A DNA stretch of 64,000 nucleotides from Bacteroidota bacterium (lineage in GTDB: Bacteria > Bacteroidota > Ignavibacteria > Kapaibacteriales > UBA961). Shown piece by piece: positions 63,865 through 64,000 of the stretch. The notes under the pieces were generated by a model. The model worked only from the letters and a program-made list of their open reading frames with translations, was not told the origin of the DNA and searched no databases. Position 1 is the stretch's first letter, and each line of letters opens with the position of its first letter. Position numbers and translations under genes: made by a program. The stretch lies in the NCBI GenBank assembly GCA_009919265.1, contig RGCF01000004.1, positions 1 to 64,000 of the forward strand, read 5' to 3'.

Positions 63865-64000
63865 TATTCATGGGCATAGATCCCGGAAGTGTGATTTGCG
63901 GATATGGTGTGATTGAAAAATCCGGCAATAATTCATTCCATGTACTTGAATATGGAGTAGTAGAAGCAAAAAAACATTTTGATTCCATGCCGCAAAGATT
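63861..64000 (+). CDS. ruvC: Holliday junction endonuclease RuvC (partial)
   Basis: The first 46 or so codons only, cut by the window end. MGIDPGSVICGYGVIE carries the first catalytic Asp of the RuvC RNase H-like fold. It starts at the ATG that overlaps the dapF stop, or at the in-frame ATG at 63870. It is the third gene of the suhB-dapF-ruvC operon and too short for the ORF track. Confidence 0.9.
   Translation, partial: MIFMGIDPGSVICGYGVIEKSGNNSFHVLEYGVVEAKKHFDSMPQR

Noticed and set aside
1-64000. Mobile elements, CRISPR arrays, defence systems or a biosynthetic cluster
   Set aside because: No transposase, integrase, repeat-spacer array, restriction, toxin or phage-like gene was seen. The window is ordinary housekeeping and envelope genes apart from the findings listed.

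Overview
The window is AT-rich bacterial chromosome, almost fully coding, with about 52 protein genes, one tRNA and the RNase P RNA. No phage, insertion sequence, CRISPR array or plasmid gene is visible. The gene content points to the Bacteroidota/Chlorobi side of the tree: type IX secretion (T9SS) C-terminal sorting tails, Alternative Complex III, an LptD-type outer-membrane assembly protein, HprK without a phosphotransferase operon nearby, a TPR-coupled adenylate cyclase and a giant LamG/choice-of-anchor-D surface protein. That mix, and the Bacteroidota-like -7 boxes (TAnnTTTG) before some genes, best fits a Kapabacteria/Ignavibacteria-like lineage. The lineage is an inference from gene content, not from a marker-gene tree.

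Layout: (1) 0.1-7.2 kb: a glycosyltransferase, then on the minus strand RecQ, a TPR/adenylate cyclase and a beta-propeller-like lipoprotein. (2) 7.2-21.2 kb: one minus-strand respiratory supercluster. In transcription order it is lipoprotein cytochrome c, CoxB, CoxA (type A2 'YSHPAVY' oxidase), CtaB, CoxC, a subunit IV-like protein, Sco, a small CPNC membrane protein, then ActA-B-C-D-E-F of Alternative Complex III, ending in a rho-independent terminator. Together these oxidise quinol and pass electrons through cytochrome c to O2. (3) 21.3-24.4 kb: minus-strand operon PTPS-family enzyme - folE - rnhB - pyrC. (4) 24.5-27.9 kb: outer-membrane pair, a DUF4292/LolB-like protein and LptD. (5) 27.9-31.7 kb: a fused 2-oxoglutarate dehydrogenase E2/E1 (Kgd/OdhA type) and tRNA-Leu(UAA).

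(6) 31.8-39.2 kb: arginase family enzyme, HPF, HprK and a 1672-residue T9SS surface protein. (7) 39.2-46.5 kb: a bi-domain oxidoreductase, an E1-alpha / purT / E1-beta run, an outer-membrane barrel and an L,D-transpeptidase. (8) 46.6-50.7 kb: Nif3-like, C4 zinc-ribbon, rnpB, miaE, fmt, rsmG. (9) 50.8-54.0 kb: a DUF1800-DUF1501 pair, the second with both Tat-like and T9SS signals. (10) 54.3-60.7 kb: an MltD-like transglycosylase with five LysM repeats, a DUF3108 protein, an IcmF-type acyl-CoA mutase that lacks its B12 and GTPase domains, and a lipoprotein. (11) 60.7-64.0 kb: rimO on the minus strand, then suhB-like, dapF and the start of ruvC in a tightly overlapping plus-strand operon.

Nothing here amounts clearly to a new defence or mobile system. 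The points most worth a second look are the terminator that abuts the lipoprotein/cyclase start, the CPNC small protein and His-rich tails of the respiratory cluster, the BH4-type (CX5HGH) pterin synthase beside folE, the split IcmF mutase, purT lying between E1-alpha and E1-beta, and the paired hairpins or palindromes in two 5' leaders.
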